Positions 11,108-22,095 are shown, counted from the stretch's first letter. The stretch is 64,000 nt of DNA from Apodemus sylvaticus (GCF_947179515.1 NC_067472.1:167773275-167837274); one strand, 5' to 3'. The notes: generated by a model from the letters alone, not told the origin. Translations and numbers: made by a program.

Positions 11108-11112
11108 ATCTA
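10916..11112 (+). repeat. B2 SINE with (AAAT)n tail
   Basis: A second B2 in the same direction as the previous one: AGTTGGCTCAGCAGTGAAGAGC, then GATCTGATGCCCTTTTCTGG. It ends in about 12 AAAT units. Confidence 0.93.
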
Positions 11113-11227
11113 ACAAAGAAAGAAAGAAACTATTCCATTATTTGTTAGTGTTTTTTTTTCCTTTTTCCAGACTAACCTCCATACCCAAAAGCTCTCAGAA
11201 ATAAGGAACTTTGTCTTATTCAACACA

Positions 11228-11345
11228 GAATCCCCATACCCTGAGCACACGCCTATAATCTCAGCATTGCTGAGACTAATACTGAAGGATCACGCATTTC
11301 AAGTCCAGGCTGACCCTACACTGTAAGACTCCATCTCAAGCCTCA
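11228..11345 (+). repeat. B1-like SINE, diverged
   Basis: ACACGCCTATAATCTCAGCATTG, GGATCACGCATTTCAAG and AAGACTCCATCTCAAGCC follow the B1 order. Confidence 0.6.
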
Positions 11346-11609
11346 CTCCAAGGGAGAGGGGAAATAATCCCAGTGCCTAGAAAGTTCTCAGTAATGTTTT
11401 AATACACACATAATTGAATTAATTAAAATAAAAAGCTAAAGTACTAAGAGGCAAAGTTATGAGACCAAAGTTGTTCTGCAAATGACTGGAAGAACCAAGG
11501 TTTTCTGTCAGCTCTAGAAGGTTCTAAGAATCCAGATGTCCTCCCCAGCTGCCCCCCAGAGCTGCACAGGTGATGAGCACAGCTGCATTATTACATCAGA
11601 CCCTCTGAC

Positions 11610-11832
11610 TCAGCCTGCCGTATGCTGTGACCCTTTAATAGATAGAGTTCCTTAGGTTGTGGTGACCCCCAGGCATAAAATTATTTTCGTTGCTATTTCA
11701 TAACTGTGGTTTTGCTATGCTTATGAATCATAATGTAAATATCTGTGGTATCTGATGGTTTTAGGGGATCTCCATGAAAGCACTGATCGATTCCCAATGG
11801 GTCTCGACCTGCAGGTTGAGACCCTCTGGTCT
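11610..11832 (+). mobile_element. hAT-Charlie remnant (RChARR/URR-like)
   Basis: TGTGACCCTTTAATAGATAGAGTTCC, GTGGTGACCCCCAGGC, AAATTATTTTCGTTGCTATTTC and GGTTGAGACCCTCTGGTC are the conserved body and 3' end of a rodent non-autonomous hAT element. A second copy is at 19917. No transposase is encoded. Confidence 0.75.
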
Positions 11833-11834
11833 AA

Positions 11835-12600
11835 CTGCTTTTTTCTCTTTCCCAGAACCTAGGCCACGTCCCCCACAGCTGGCATGCCCTTGCTGTAAAA
11901 GTGAGAGCTCTCAGACATACGGAAGGGGCAAGCCCAGACCCCTCCCTGGCAACTACAAGGTAATTTGTAGTCCTGGCCACTTAGGCTAAGCCAGACTGAA
12001 TCACATGGTCTCTCTGCATTTTCTACCACTCTCTGCAAAGCTCTGAACATCTCTTTTTACGGGGACTTTTCTGCAAATTCCCATCTTTAGGACCCCCACC
12101 ATGCTGTTTGTGGTCTCTTCTGATGAAGCTCCTCTCCTGTTTTTGGGGGGTAAGAATCTCTCCCTTTCAAGCTCCGCCATGCCTCCTCTGCTATGAGGTA
12201 CTGTCCCTCCTAATGTTCTCCCACCTCAAGGCTCAACCATGACACACACACACACACACACACACCATAGTCTGGAAGATCTTTCTTACAACACAGCCCC
12301 TTTCTGATGAGTAACTGGTCTCTTCTCCATAAACCTGCAACTCTGTTTTAACAGTAGGGCGCATGTGTATCAGTTCCGTGAACACACGCTACTGCCTCTC
12401 TCCCACTGGTCAAGTGACAATGTATTATTTTTCAACCAAAGATAGGCACCTATCTGTATCAGGAAGCTTCAGAGCTAGCAACCAGCGCCACTTCACAGCA
12501 ACGTGGCAACCTTGCATGAGCTCTCAGAAAGTTCAGAAAGCCAAAAGCTGCAGCAACGGCTCTGGCCCCAGAAGGACCCCAAAGACCCCAAAAACAAGTC
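11835..12600. other. Intergenic sequence, no gene recognised
   Basis: Contains a short CA run at 12241-12264. A 98-codon open frame starting at 12363 runs into the minisatellite below and has no recognisable domain. Confidence 0.4.
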
Positions 12601-12601
12601 T

Positions 12602-12705
12602 AGAGGCCCAGAAGCCTAGAAATTCAGAGGCCCAGGAATTCAGAGGCCCAGGAATCTAGAGACCTAGGAATTTAGAGACCCAAGAATTTGGAGGCCCAGA
12701 GGACT
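12602..12705. repeat. 16-bp minisatellite, about six units
   Basis: Successive units of the type AGAGGCCCAGGAATTC, with one to four substitutions each, run from 12602 to about 12705. Both frames through it stay open by periodicity only. Confidence 0.85.
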
Positions 12706-12856
12706 CCAGAGTACTGAACAAGGGTCCCGGCTCAGCAAGTTAAATAACCTCTGTGGGAGCATCCAGGGCCTTCAACTCAGACAACCTTTCTTCTTCCTCT
12801 TTTCTCATTTGTGCTGGAGGCATGATTTTATCACCACAAACTCGTAAACAACACAT

Positions 12857-12895
12857 TTTAAAATAAAATAAAATAAAATAAAATAAAATAAATAA
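12857..12895. repeat. (AAAAT)n microsatellite
   Basis: About seven AAAAT units, probably the tail of a lost retroelement. Confidence 0.9.
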
Positions 12896-12899
12896 GGAG

Positions 12900-13430
12900 T
12901 TTGCTGCAGTGCCAACTGTCAGCGAGCCTGCCTGGGCCTAATTATGGCTAAATTTTAAATGTCATTTTTGACAGGAAGTTTCCAAAATGTAAGTGGAAAA
13001 CGCTGTGGCAAATGGCCAAGTGGTTCAATTACTCAGTACATTTGCATTTTTTTAAACAAAGACATAAAATGGTCCTTTCAGCTGGGTGGGGTGCTGCAGG
13101 CTCCAGTACTTGGGAAATGGGGTAGGCATCCACAGTTACATAGCAGAGACCAGTCTGGGTTACATTAAAAAAAAAAAAAAACTGGTTTACAATATGCTCA
13201 CCTATACGTTGGATATTTTCTTCTACACTATGTATGTAGAACGGCATTATTTCACATCTTTCTGCAGAAAACAGTAATAGTAATTGTTTTCTTTCACCGT
13301 AAAAATATACTGTGAAATTTGGGATAAGGTGTATTGAACATTAGGAAACGTGCGGTTATTGAGGAAGCTTTCAGCACATGGCGCTTTGTCATTTCTGTGT
13401 TTATTCTCCATTACTCTTCATTTTAGCAAC
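12900..13430. other. Intergenic sequence, no gene recognised
   Basis: Unique-looking sequence with a faint B1-like patch at 13078-13160 that ends in a 14-base A run. The overlapping short ORFs have no family resemblance. Confidence 0.4.
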
Positions 13431-13446
13431 TTAAAGATAGGCATTG

Positions 13447-13620
13447 TCAAGCCAGGCATGGTGGCGCACGCCTGTAATCCCAACACTTGGGAGGCAGAGG
13501 CAGGCAGATTTCTGAGTTCGAGGCCAGCCTGGTCTACAGAGTGAGTTCCAGGATAGCCAGGGCTACACAGAGAAACCCTGTCTCAAAGAAACCAAAAAAG
13601 AAAAAAAGAAAAGAAAGAAA
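13447..13620 (+). repeat. Full-length B1 SINE with 15-bp target duplication
   Basis: Complete B1 from GCCAGGCATGGTGGCGCACG to CCCTGTCTCAAAG plus an A-rich tail. TAAAGATAGGCATTG is present at 13432-13446 and again at 13621-13635, so the insertion is well bounded. Confidence 0.97.
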
Positions 13621-13636
13621 TAAAGATAGGCATTGA

Positions 13637-13812
13637 TGGGCTGGAGAGACGGCTCAGCGATTAAGAGCACTGACTGTTTTTCCAGAGGTCCTGAGTTCAA
13701 ATCCCAGCAACCACATGGTGGCTCACAACTGTCTGTAAGAGATCTCATGCCCTCTTCTGCGGTACATGAAGACAGCTACGGTGTACTAATTTATAATAAT
13801 AAATAAATCTTT
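13637..13812 (+). repeat. B2 SINE
   Basis: GGGCTGGAGAGACGGCTCAGC, CTGAGTTCAAATCCCAGC and CATGCCCTCTTCTGC, ending in a TAAATAAATC tail. It begins immediately after the B1 target duplication. Confidence 0.95.
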
Positions 13813-13884
13813 GGGCCTGTGCAGGCAGGATCTGAGCGAGCAAGGTTAACAGGAGTGAGCGGGGAGGACCAGAGTGAGCAGAAG

Positions 13885-14010
13885 TCCTGAGTTCAATTCC
13901 CAGGAACCACATGATGGCTCACAACCATCTGTACAGCTACGGTGTACTCGTATACATAAAATAAATAAGTAAATCTTTAAAAAAAAAAAAAAAGAAAGAA
14001 AGAAAGAAAG
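13885..14010 (+). repeat. B2 SINE fragment with A/G-rich tail
   Basis: CCTGAGTTCAATTCCCAGGAACC and ACAGCTACGGTGTACTCGTATAC, then a 14-base A run and GAAA repeats. Confidence 0.85.
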
Positions 14011-14014
14011 GCAT

Positions 14015-14700
14015 TTACTATCTTGTTTCCAAGGGTTAAAACCAGAAGTGGCTTGGCAGAGGTGGTTCTGGCTCAGGGTCACGTGAGGTTGTTGTGGGCA
14101 GTCAGTGAGTCAGTCAGCTGGGGACCTGCAGTCGTGCCAGAGCTGAGCTGGGGTGGAGACCTGGTTTCCAAGCTCGCTCACGTGACACATGGCAAGCTTC
14201 AACTACTAACTGGGCAGAAACATCGACTCTTCTAGGAGCTTCTCCTCCACACAGCACAGTGCAGTAAGTTCCCCAGAACAAAGAGCTCAAAAGGACAAAA
14301 GACCAAAGCCACCGTCACTTATCACCTTGTCCCAGGAGTGACAGTGCCCCTGTGCTTCTGATCACACATTCCACTCCCAAACAATAATAGGTACACAACG
14401 ACTTCTGCTCCAGAAGCAGGAACCATTTTGGAGGCCATCTTAGAGGTTACCTATCTTGATCGAGGTACACTTTCTGGGCCCAACCCAAGGGCTTCTCCTT
14501 TAGAAGTCCTGCAGTAGACAGGAAAAACAGACGGGTGAATTATCCAGCAGCTGATTAAAGCCTGAGTTCAGTGTTTGTCAGCACATGGAGAAACAAACAA
14601 AAAACTTAGGGAAACATTTTAGATTTGATTTTTTTTAAAAACTTAAATCATTACGCTGGAAAATTCAGATTTTTCAGACTTATGTGTTGTTGCTGTTTGG
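14015..14700. other. Intergenic sequence, no gene recognised
   Basis: Unique-looking sequence. A 70-codon frame at 14023-14235 has no recognisable motif or splice context. Confidence 0.4.
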
Positions 14701-14704
14701 GGGT

Positions 14705-14850
14705 GGGTTGTTTGATTGTTTTCAAGACAGAATTTCACTATATGGTCCTGGCAGTCTAGCCTGGAACCCACAGAGAGAGGTTGGTGGCAGGCTCTGGTTC
14801 CTGATTGTCGGTTTTAAAGATGTGTTCCACCCACTCACCCAGGCTTGTTT
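14705..14850 (-). repeat. B1-like SINE, diverged
   Basis: Reverse B1 order: TTTCAAGACAGAATTTCAC, CTGGCAGTCTAGCCTGGAACCCAC, ending near TTCCACCCACTCACCCAGGC. Confidence 0.6.
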
Positions 14851-14859
14851 TTTTGACTA

Positions 14860-14982
14860 GCTAGCTGGCTGGTTGGCTAACTAGTTTGTTGCTTGCTTGA
14901 CTGGCTGGTTGGCTGATTGATTGGCTGGTTGGCTGATTGGCTGGTTGGTTGGTTGGTTGGTTGGTTGGTTGGTTGGTTGGTT
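14860..14982. repeat. (GGTT/GGCT)n tetranucleotide tract
   Basis: About 30 four-base units, first mixed CTAG, GGCT, GATT and then pure GGTT at about 14940-14980. Confidence 0.93.
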
Positions 14983-14984
14983 TT

Positions 14985-15115
14985 TCTTACTAAGTACCTT
15001 GACTAGCCTAGAACTCACTATGTAACCCGGGTTGGCCTTAAACTCAGAGACCTACTTGCCTTTGCCAGCTTTCTGAGTGCTGGGATTAAAAGTGTGTACC
15101 ACCTTGGCCAGATGG
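14985..15115 (-). repeat. B1 SINE, diverged
   Basis: Reverse B1: GCCTAGAACTCACTATGTAACC, GAGTGCTGGGATTAAAAGTGTG. Confidence 0.85.
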
Positions 15116-15142
15116 TCTTAGTAGTTTTAAAATAGTCTCTGT

Positions 15143-15310
15143 GTGGGTTGAAGAGATGGCTCAGTCATTAAGAGCTTTGGCTGCTTTTTCAGAGGTTTTG
15201 ATTCTAGCACCTACGTGGTGGCTCACAACTGTCTATAACTGTAGTTCTGTGGGATCCTATGCCCTCTTCTAGTGTACAGACATACACCTATATGTATAAA
15301 CAACTAAATC

Positions 15311-15312
<2 letters not shown>
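15143..15312 (+). repeat. B2 SINE
   Basis: GGTTGAAGAGATGGCTCAGTC, GGTGGCTCACAACTGTC and CTATGCCCTCTTCTAGTG. Confidence 0.9.
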
Positions 15313-15315
<3 letters not shown>

Positions 15316-15364
<49 letters not shown>

Positions 15365-15366
15365 GT

Positions 15367-15416
<50 letters not shown>
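15316..15416. repeat. (TA)n and (CA)n microsatellites
   Basis: About 22 TA units, a short gap, then about 24 CA units. The TA part is a likely length hotspot. Confidence 0.97.
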
Positions 15417-15417
<1 letters not shown>

Positions 15418-15618
15418 GTTTCTTAGTGTAGCCCCAGCTTGAGTAATGGGATTAAAGGCATGTTCCACCGCCGCCCGCCCAGCATAAAGCCTTGATTTGT
15501 TTGTACTTGTTGTGAGGCATTGCTTGTTTTGGTTTGTAGTTTTATTCGTGGACAGGGTCTTATGAATTTTAGGTTAGCTGCAAATTCGTACAGAGAATGA
15601 CCTTGAATTCCCAAGTGC

Positions 15619-15766
15619 AGCCGATGGTAGCACATGCCTTTAATCCCAGCACTTGGGAGGCAGAGGCAGGCAGATTTCTGAGTTCAAGGCCAGCCTGGTC
15701 TACAGAGCTAGTTCCAGGACAGCCAGGGCTACACAGAGAAACCCTGTCTCGAAAAAAAAAAAAAAA
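15619..15766 (+). repeat. B1 SINE with 14-bp target duplication
   Basis: B1 body from CCGATGGTAGCACATGCC to CCCTGTCTCGAAAA. GAATTCCCAAGTGC flanks it at 15605-15618 and 15767-15780. The ORFs on both strands here are B1 shadows. Confidence 0.97.
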
Positions 15767-15974
15767 GAATTCCCAAGTGCTGCAATGACAGGTGTGCCCT
15801 GTGATGACAACTGTGCCTGCCACTAGACCTTGCTTTTCAGAACACTTTTACGTATGCAGACAAATGGGGTCCTTCGTTCTGTGTCTTTATTTCAGGTTTG
15901 TCGACAGTAGAAGGTGTCTCTGACTTTCTTGGTTAGGGCCTTGCCTGGGGACTGCTGTTCTCACACCAAATTCT

Positions 15975-15992
15975 TTTTTTTTAAATGAAATC

Positions 15993-16040
<48 letters not shown>

Positions 16041-16185
16041 TTATATGTACGTACACTGTAGCTATCTTCAGACACTGCAGAAGAGGACATCAGATCTCAT
16101 TACGGGTGGTTGTGAGCCACCATGTGGCTGCTGGCATTTGAACTCAGGACCTTCAGAAGAGCAGTTGACCCATCTCACCAGCCCC
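15975..16185 (-). repeat. B2 SINE with (TTTA)n tail and 15-bp target duplication
   Basis: Reverse B2, its tail expanded to about 12 TTTA units. CTCACACCAAATTCT is found at 15960-15974 and 16186-16200. Confidence 0.97.
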
Positions 16186-16324
16186 CTCACACCAAATTCT
16201 AAAAGCATCTTTCTGTTCCCCATTTTGACACCTGCCCCATGTCCAGTTTCCCCATCCTCTTCTCATTACTGCTAATCTTCAGCAACTCCCCCCCCCCCAC
16301 ACACACACACATATAAGAGAGTAT

Positions 16325-16510
16325 TTGTGGAGGATGGCCCCTTGTACAGGACCTAAGTTCTGAACCCAGCACCCATAAAGTATCTTACTCCAATTCCAGG
16401 GAACCCAGTGTCCTCATCTGGCCTCCAAAGACATCAGGCACACATGTAGTAACTTACTTTTATACATGTGCAAGCACCCACACACACAAAATAAAAATAA
16501 ATCTTTTAAA
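16325..16510 (+). repeat. B3/B2-type SINE
   Basis: CTTGTACAGGACCTAAGTTCTGAACCCAGC, TTCCAGGGAACCC, CACATGTAG and AATAAAAATAAATC at the tail. Confidence 0.75.
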
Positions 16511-16587
16511 ATTAACACATACAAGCTTCCCTCCATGGGTGAAAGATATCTTAAATACCCATTAGGGATGTTCTTTAGGTTATGTGT

Positions 16588-16589
<2 letters not shown>

Positions 16590-16654
<65 letters not shown>
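16590..16654. repeat. (CT)n-(CA)n microsatellite
   Basis: About 12 CT units joined directly to about 20 CA units. Confidence 0.97.
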
Positions 16655-16656
<2 letters not shown>

Positions 16657-16694
16657 ACTGTGCATCATATGGTCTAGCTTGCACCTTGTTTTTT

Positions 16695-16970
16695 CTTTTT
16701 TATTTACTATAGTGATTTTATTTCACTTTACATCCCATTGACTGCCCCCCTCCTGATCCCCCCTCTTCTCCTCTGAGAGGGGTATCCCCCACCCTGGCAC
16801 GTCAGGTGCTTCCTATCCCACTGAGACCAGACAAGGCAGCCCTGCTAGAAGAACATACCCCCCCCCACACACACACACACACAGGCAGCAGCTCTTGGGA
16901 CAGCCCCTGCTCAAGTTGTTCAGGAACCACATGAAGACCAAGCTGCACATCTGCTGCATATGCACGGGGA
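16695..16970 (-). repeat. L1 3' end
   Basis: Reverse of the same L1 3' region seen at 6955: TTTCACTTTACATCCC, then CCACTGAGACCAGACAAGGCAGCCC. A C-rich/CA run sits at 16858-16882. Confidence 0.8.
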
Positions 16971-16974
16971 GCAC

Positions 16975-17670
16975 CTTGCTTTCTGAACTACTAGAATACC
17001 TTAGAGTCCTTCCCTCATTATCATCTAGATCTGCTGACTGAAACTAAAACTAACATGCTCAAAAACCACGAAATTTGCATTTATTCGGGGCTACTCGAAT
17101 CCTGGACAGCACAAATCAAGCCGCCTTAAAAGTGTGCTCCAAGGTCTTACAGAGAGGCAGCTGCGTTCATGGCTTGGATGCCGAGGGAGTAAGACCAGTT
17201 CTGGGGAACGGGAGGTTATCTTGTGAGAAGCAGCAGGCTGAGCGGGTCTCCGTTCCTGGGCGGTTTGGAGGAAGGGGTGCGCTATAGGCAAGATGGGTGA
17301 CGGGGACACAATCCTGGCTTAGCCTGAAGGCCAGCCTGAATGTGGGTGGGAGGTCATGCCCGGTTCAAAGGTTTAACTGTGGAAGTGTCTGAGCCCTTGT
17401 TAACAATGGTCTCCTGACTCCATGCTGAGCCAGCGCTGCCCCGTTTGGTCTTGCATTCCAAGTCTGCATCATTCTCTAAGGCACGGCAGGATTCTATAAT
17501 TATACTTCTACCATAGAGTACGTCACCATTTATCCAACCAGTTGCCCTTGGGTGGATGACTGGGCTGCGTGCTTTGTTTTGTCTGGTACAGACTGCAATG
17601 AATATGTATCTATATGCCTCTGAGTATAAAGAAAATTTGCTGAATAAAACTCTGGGTTTCATTAATTTCC
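16975..17670. other. Intergenic sequence; old LINE-like piece near 17500-17650
   Basis: No gene recognised. GTCACCATTTATCCAACC and CTGCAATGAATATGTATC resemble the 3' part of ancient L1 elements. Confidence 0.4.
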
Positions 17671-17681
17671 CTAATTAAAGG

Positions 17682-17747
17682 CTGTGTGTGTGTGCGTGTG
17701 TGTGCGTGTGCGTGCGTGTGCGTGCGTGTGCGTGTGCGCGTGTGCGT

Positions 17748-17779
<32 letters not shown>

Positions 17780-17800
17780 ACAAGCACACACACACATATG
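17682..17800. repeat. (TG/CG)n alternating tract
   Basis: About 120 bases of strict purine-pyrimidine alternation with many CG steps (TGTGCGTG, TGCGCG) and pure TG at the end. Reading frames through it on both strands are artefacts. Confidence 0.96.
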
Positions 17801-17999
17801 CAGGTGTGAATGCACATGCAGGGCAGAAGTCAACCTTGGGTGTCATTCCTCAGGACACTGCCGGCCTCCTTATCTGTCACTAGCCTGGACAGGGCTTAGG
17901 TGATTTGACTAAGCCAGCAAGCCTGTCTCTGCCTGTCCAGTGCTAGACTCAGCCGCCATGCCTGTCTTCCTTTTTTCAACATGTTTTTTCTAATTCTTT

Positions 18000-18190
18000 G
18001 AGAGTTTCATACACACATACAGTGCCGATAATTTAATCACAAGTACCCACCCGACCCTCTCCCTAACTCTGCAAAGCAAGCTCTTTTACTCTCTAAGGTG
18101 GCTAGCTCCCCAGGCCGGGTGTGACATCATCCCAAAGACCGTGGCTCTGTGTCCGCTCACTCTGCCTCTCTCTCCCAACACCACGATGAA
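18000..18190 (-). repeat. L1-derived fragment
   Basis: GAGAGTTTCATACACACATACAGTG, TAATTTAATCACAAGTACCCACC and CCCCAGGCCGGGTGTGACATC resemble a mouse L1 segment. Boundaries are uncertain. Confidence 0.45.
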
Positions 18191-18404
18191 TCTTGTTTGA
18201 TATTTTAACCTCTGCGAATCTGAGATAGAAAACAATTCACTGTGCTTTCACTTTCCTAAACCAGTAAAGAGTGGGACAAAGCACCTTTTCATACTTACTA
18301 TACACATGCATCATTTATTATACACACTTATTATGCACCATGTATACATTGTTTTTCTGTGAGTTGCCACTGTCTTTTATTGCATGAATTTGAGGTTTGT
18401 TTTT

Positions 18405-18582
18405 TTTTAAGTTATTTATTTATTTCATATATGTGTGTGGCTGTCTTCAGACACACCAAAAGAGGGCATCGGGTCCCATTTACAGAGGGTTGTGAGCCAC
18501 CACATGGATACTGGGAATTGAACTCAGGACCTCTGGGAGAGCATTCAGTGCTCTTAACTGCTGAGCTATCTCTCTAGCCCTA
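18405..18582 (-). repeat. B2 SINE
   Basis: GTTATTTATTTATTTCATATATG, GTCTTCAGACACACCAAAAG, GGAATTGAACTCAGGACC and GAGCTATCTCTCTAGCCC. Confidence 0.95.
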
Positions 18583-18624
18583 AGGTTTTTTGTTTTGAAG
18601 TTTTGTTTTGTTTTTTTTTGGGGG

Positions 18625-18657
18625 GGGGGGTAATTACATGTATTTATTTATTCATTT

Positions 18658-18688
<31 letters not shown>

Positions 18689-18815
18689 CATGCATGCACA
18701 AGTGTGGAGTCAGAAAAACAACTTGTAAAAGACAATTCTGTCTCTCCAGGAATCAAACTTACGCCATTGGGCTTGGCAGCAAGCACCCTTACCCGCTAAG
18801 CATCTCATCAGCCCA
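18625..18815 (-). repeat. B3-type SINE with (TG)n
   Basis: Begins in a TATTTATT tail and a 14-unit TG run. It then has CAGGAATCAAACTTACGCC and CACCCTTACCCGCTAAGC. Confidence 0.8.
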
Positions 18816-18819
18816 GAAC

Positions 18820-19500
18820 GATCTGAGCTTTTCCAAGGAATATGGAGGAGGCCCCTGTGCTGTTTAGTGCTTTACTGCCACCCAGTGGTAAGGCAAGGAA
18901 ATACCACAGGCCCTCTCTGAGGTTCTCATTCCCTGATGGAATCACGCCCTTGATTTCTAAGTAGAGTTGCTGAAACATGCAAATCAAAATGTAGGACACT
19001 CGGATGAATGGTAAATAATTTTTTGCTTGAGTTATACTTATATTTTAAAAAAAAAAGGAATTCACTTATCTAAAATCTAGATTTAACTAGATAAACCTGT
19101 AGTTTAATCTGAGAATTCTTTTTCAAGGGCTCTGTGAACTGAAGTTTAAAAAAAAAAAAAACTAGCCATACCTGTGTTAACAAGGCTGATTGACAAACTA
19201 GATCATCATGCCTGTAGAGTTTGGACGTTGCAAATCTGGAGCCAGAATTATCTTGGGCTGTCTCTAGTCCCCTTAATTGCCACTTACTGGCTATTTCCAT
19301 GCCTGGCCTAACTTTTTTCCACTATAAGGTAAAACTTTACTATGAGGGAAGAGGGCTTAGGGAACTTATGGGGAGGGGGAAACCGGGAAAGAGAAAATAA
19401 TTTGGAATGTAAACATAGAATATAGAAAATAAATAAATAACTTTACTATGTACTAACTTATCAGGCCACTATCTTCCACTAACCCAAATGCTAAAAATGT
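18820..19500. other. Intergenic sequence, L1-like tail near 19340-19440
   Basis: No gene recognised. GAGGGCTTAGGGAAC and TTGGAATGTAAACATAGAATATAG, with AAATAAATAAATAA, look like an L1 3' end on the plus strand. Confidence 0.4.
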
Positions 19501-19514
19501 TGCCAGCCAGCATC

Positions 19515-19625
19515 TAGAGCCTCTCTATGTAGATCAAGCTAGCTTCAAACTCATAGAAATCCACTTGCCTTCTCCCCGCACCCCAAGTGCAGGGACTAAA
19601 GGTGTGCACCACCATGCCTGGCAGT
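19515..19625 (-). repeat. B1 SINE fragment, diverged
   Basis: CTTCAAACTCATAGAAATCC, GGGACTAAAGGTGTGCACC and ACCATGCCTGGC. Confidence 0.75.
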
Positions 19626-19916
19626 CTGTGACTTTCTTACATCCCATAACTGTGAGGACTCCATAAAGTCATTCCATAATGGGATATATTGTTTGGAATA
19701 AGCAGAATCTGCAGCTGGGCCATGGTCACTCAAAACTGCCCCAGGGATGAATGATCTCAGCCAGGCAAAAATCTAAAGAAAAGACTTCCTGGTCTGGGCG
19801 GATACTGAGACTCCAGATGGGCTGGGTCCGTCACTTTGACTGAGGGTCTTCCCCAAGGAAGGGGGCTCCCCTTACGCCATCCAGAAGAGGTAGGCGAAGT
19901 AATTCGTCCTTGAATG

Positions 19917-20105
19917 CAGCGATTCTCAACCTTGCTGGTGCTGTGACCCTTTAATACAGTTCCTCGTATTGTGGTGATCCCCAAACCATAAAATTATTCT
20001 CATTGCTACTTCATAGCTGTAATTTTGCTACTGTTATGAATCATAATGTAAGTATGTTATGAGACCACTGTGGGGGTTGCAAGCCACAAGTAGAGAACTG
20101 TCTTC
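19917..20105 (+). mobile_element. hAT-Charlie remnant (RChARR/URR-like)
   Basis: GCAGCGATTCTCAACCTTGC resembles the Charlie terminal CAGTGGTTCTCAACC. The body matches the copy at 11610 (AAATTATTCTCATTGCTAC, TGTTATGAATCATAATG). Non-coding. Confidence 0.8.
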
Positions 20106-20109
20106 AACG

Positions 20110-20515
20110 TTCCTGTATCGTTCCTGCCGAGAGTCTCTGCCCAGTGTGGGGCCTCTCGGGCTGCAGCTGTGTGAGGGGAGACCATTTTCTGGATTTCTCA
20201 GAGAAGTGTAGCCTTTCCTTTTCCTTTCCTTTTCTCAGCATGCTTTTCTCAACACTTTGGGCTTTCCCCCAGCATTTTGGCCTCTCTTCCTCATTTTCTA
20301 ATGCCTGCCTGCCTGCCTGCCATGTGGCCGCCTGTCTACCACGCAGCTGACCTCTCTGGCACATTAAATAACACGGCTTTTTCATCCATTCCTTCATTGC
20401 CCTCCTGCAGATAACTGCTGAAGTTTACAGCTTGCCTGCCACAGGGTTATTTTTAACTCTAATAAAATGGTCCTTAAGTTTTGATTTGAGTCCTACTCCT
20501 AAAACCTTTTTTTTT
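20110..20515. other. Intergenic sequence, no gene recognised
   Basis: Includes a short (TTTTCC) run at 20215-20235 and a (CTGC) run at 20304-20320. No supported coding region. Confidence 0.4.
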
Positions 20516-20517
20516 CT

Positions 20518-20770
20518 AAAGATTTTTTTCAGTGTTTTGGAATGGGTGTTTTGCCTGTACATATGCCATGTGTGCCTGGTGCCCTCTGGTACATATGCTT
20601 CCATCCAAATCTTCTTTCTCTTCCTCAGCGCCCATCCTCCACACAGGAGTGCTGGGATTACAGACATATGCCATGCACCCAGCTTTTCACATGGGTTCTA
20701 GGGATCAAACTCGGGTCATCGGTCCTGCAATAAAAGCACTTTTATCTACTGACTTATCTCCCTGGCCAAA
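20518..20770 (-). repeat. B3-type SINE
   Basis: Reverse orientation: GGTGTTTTGCCTGTACATATGCC, GTGTGCCTGGTGCCC, GGGATCAAACTCGGGTC and TATCTACTGACTTATCTCCC, with a B1-like patch (GTGCTGGGATTACAGAC) in the middle. Confidence 0.75.
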
Positions 20771-20774
20771 ACCA

Positions 20775-21920
20775 CCGCTTCTGGAAGATTCAGAGCAACA
20801 CAGCTTATAATGATTCCATACTAGAAACTTAAATCTAGCGAAAGGGTAACAGCAGAAGTTGGTCCAGAAAGGAAGATGGCACGTGATCTCCTCCAGAAGG
20901 GTGCAGTGTATTAGGAGAAAGGGTCCCCAGGACATGGCGGGCCTTGAGATGGGAGAGAGAGGGAGAGAGCACTAGACAGAAACAATATGTAGATCTAAAC
21001 ATGGCCAGGCTTTAGAGAGAAGAGAGGGCACAACTCTAAAACCTGGGGAGGAGTTTTAAGAATGAGAATGAGAGAGATAAGAAGAGAGAGAGACTACGAG
21101 AGGTACCGGGTGTGTGGCAGAGACGCCTCTTCAGAGAGCAGCCTTCCCAGCACGTACCTGAGCACAAGTCACTGGAGGAGCCTCAAACCCAACCCTCAAA
21201 GCCAAGGAGAAAAGACTTCTCATAACCTGTCAGGAGTGGTGGGAAGGTTTCTATCACAATTTAGTTGAGCATGGCATATCCGAAGAGTACTGAGGAGCAG
21301 AGGATTCTTTAGGCACTGCAGCTGTTAGGCCACAGCCCAGTTTCTTCATCCTCTGTAGGGAGCAGAGGAAGCCCTGAGTAAGCATGTGTTGTAGACACGG
21401 GCACGGCCATGTCAAGGACTCCAACACTTCAGCCTCCTGCAAGTGTAAGGGGGGAGGCAAAGCCTTCCTTGTAGTCCTACTGTGAGAGAGTAAGCAGTGG
21501 GCACAGACAACAACAGCAAAAACCTACAAGTGCAGGTGTCTCTCTTCCTCAGGTTGGCTTGCTCACCTACGCAGACCTCCCGCTGACACTCACCCTCCGG
21601 CTGTGCTCTAAGTAAGAAACACTCTGAGGTTCTGGGCTGTGTGGCTACCTGTCTGTCCTTGCTTCATTCCCTCGATACCCCTAGCCAGGGTTTCAGGATC
21701 CAAGCCTTGAAGCTTCCAGGGGTGCGGTGACTCTCTATGCCAGGGAGGCTGCGGGATATGACCATTGAAAAGCCATGTTCCTCCACACAACCACATGTCA
21801 GCCAACAGGGAGTCAACTGTGACGTATCCATTCAATCACTATGCATAGAAGAATGACGGAGGTGTTCATTTGTGCTTTGTTCATTTTCTACTGTTTACGA
21901 AAAGAACAATAAAAAAAAAT
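20775..21920. other. Intergenic sequence, no gene recognised
   Basis: Over 1.1 kb of mostly unique sequence with purine-rich (GAGA)n patches near 20950 and 21065. Four short ORFs of 60-76 codons show no conserved motif. Confidence 0.4.
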
Positions 21921-21924
21921 TTAC

Positions 21925-22095
21925 ATAGGAGAGGTGGCTTAGCAATTAAGAGAGCTAGCTGCCTGAGTTCAATCCCCAGCAGCCACGCGCGGGCTCGCAG
22001 CCATCTGTAATGGCGTTTAATGCCCTCTTCTGTCAGGCAGAACACGTGCAAATAGAGCACTCATATACATAAATAAATAAATCTTTTTAAAAACA
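21925..22095 (+). repeat. B2 SINE
   Basis: TAGGAGAGGTGGCTTAGCAATTAAG, TGAGTTCAATCCCCAGCAGCC and GTTTAATGCCCTCTTCTG, with a TAAATAAATAAATC tail. Confidence 0.9.

Noticed and set aside
10724..11112. tRNA genes
   Set aside because: The tRNA-like A and B boxes belong to B2/ID SINE heads and lack intact cloverleaf arms.
12602..12705. CRISPR-like repeat array
   Set aside because: Units are contiguous with no spacers, and the genome is mammalian. It is a minisatellite.
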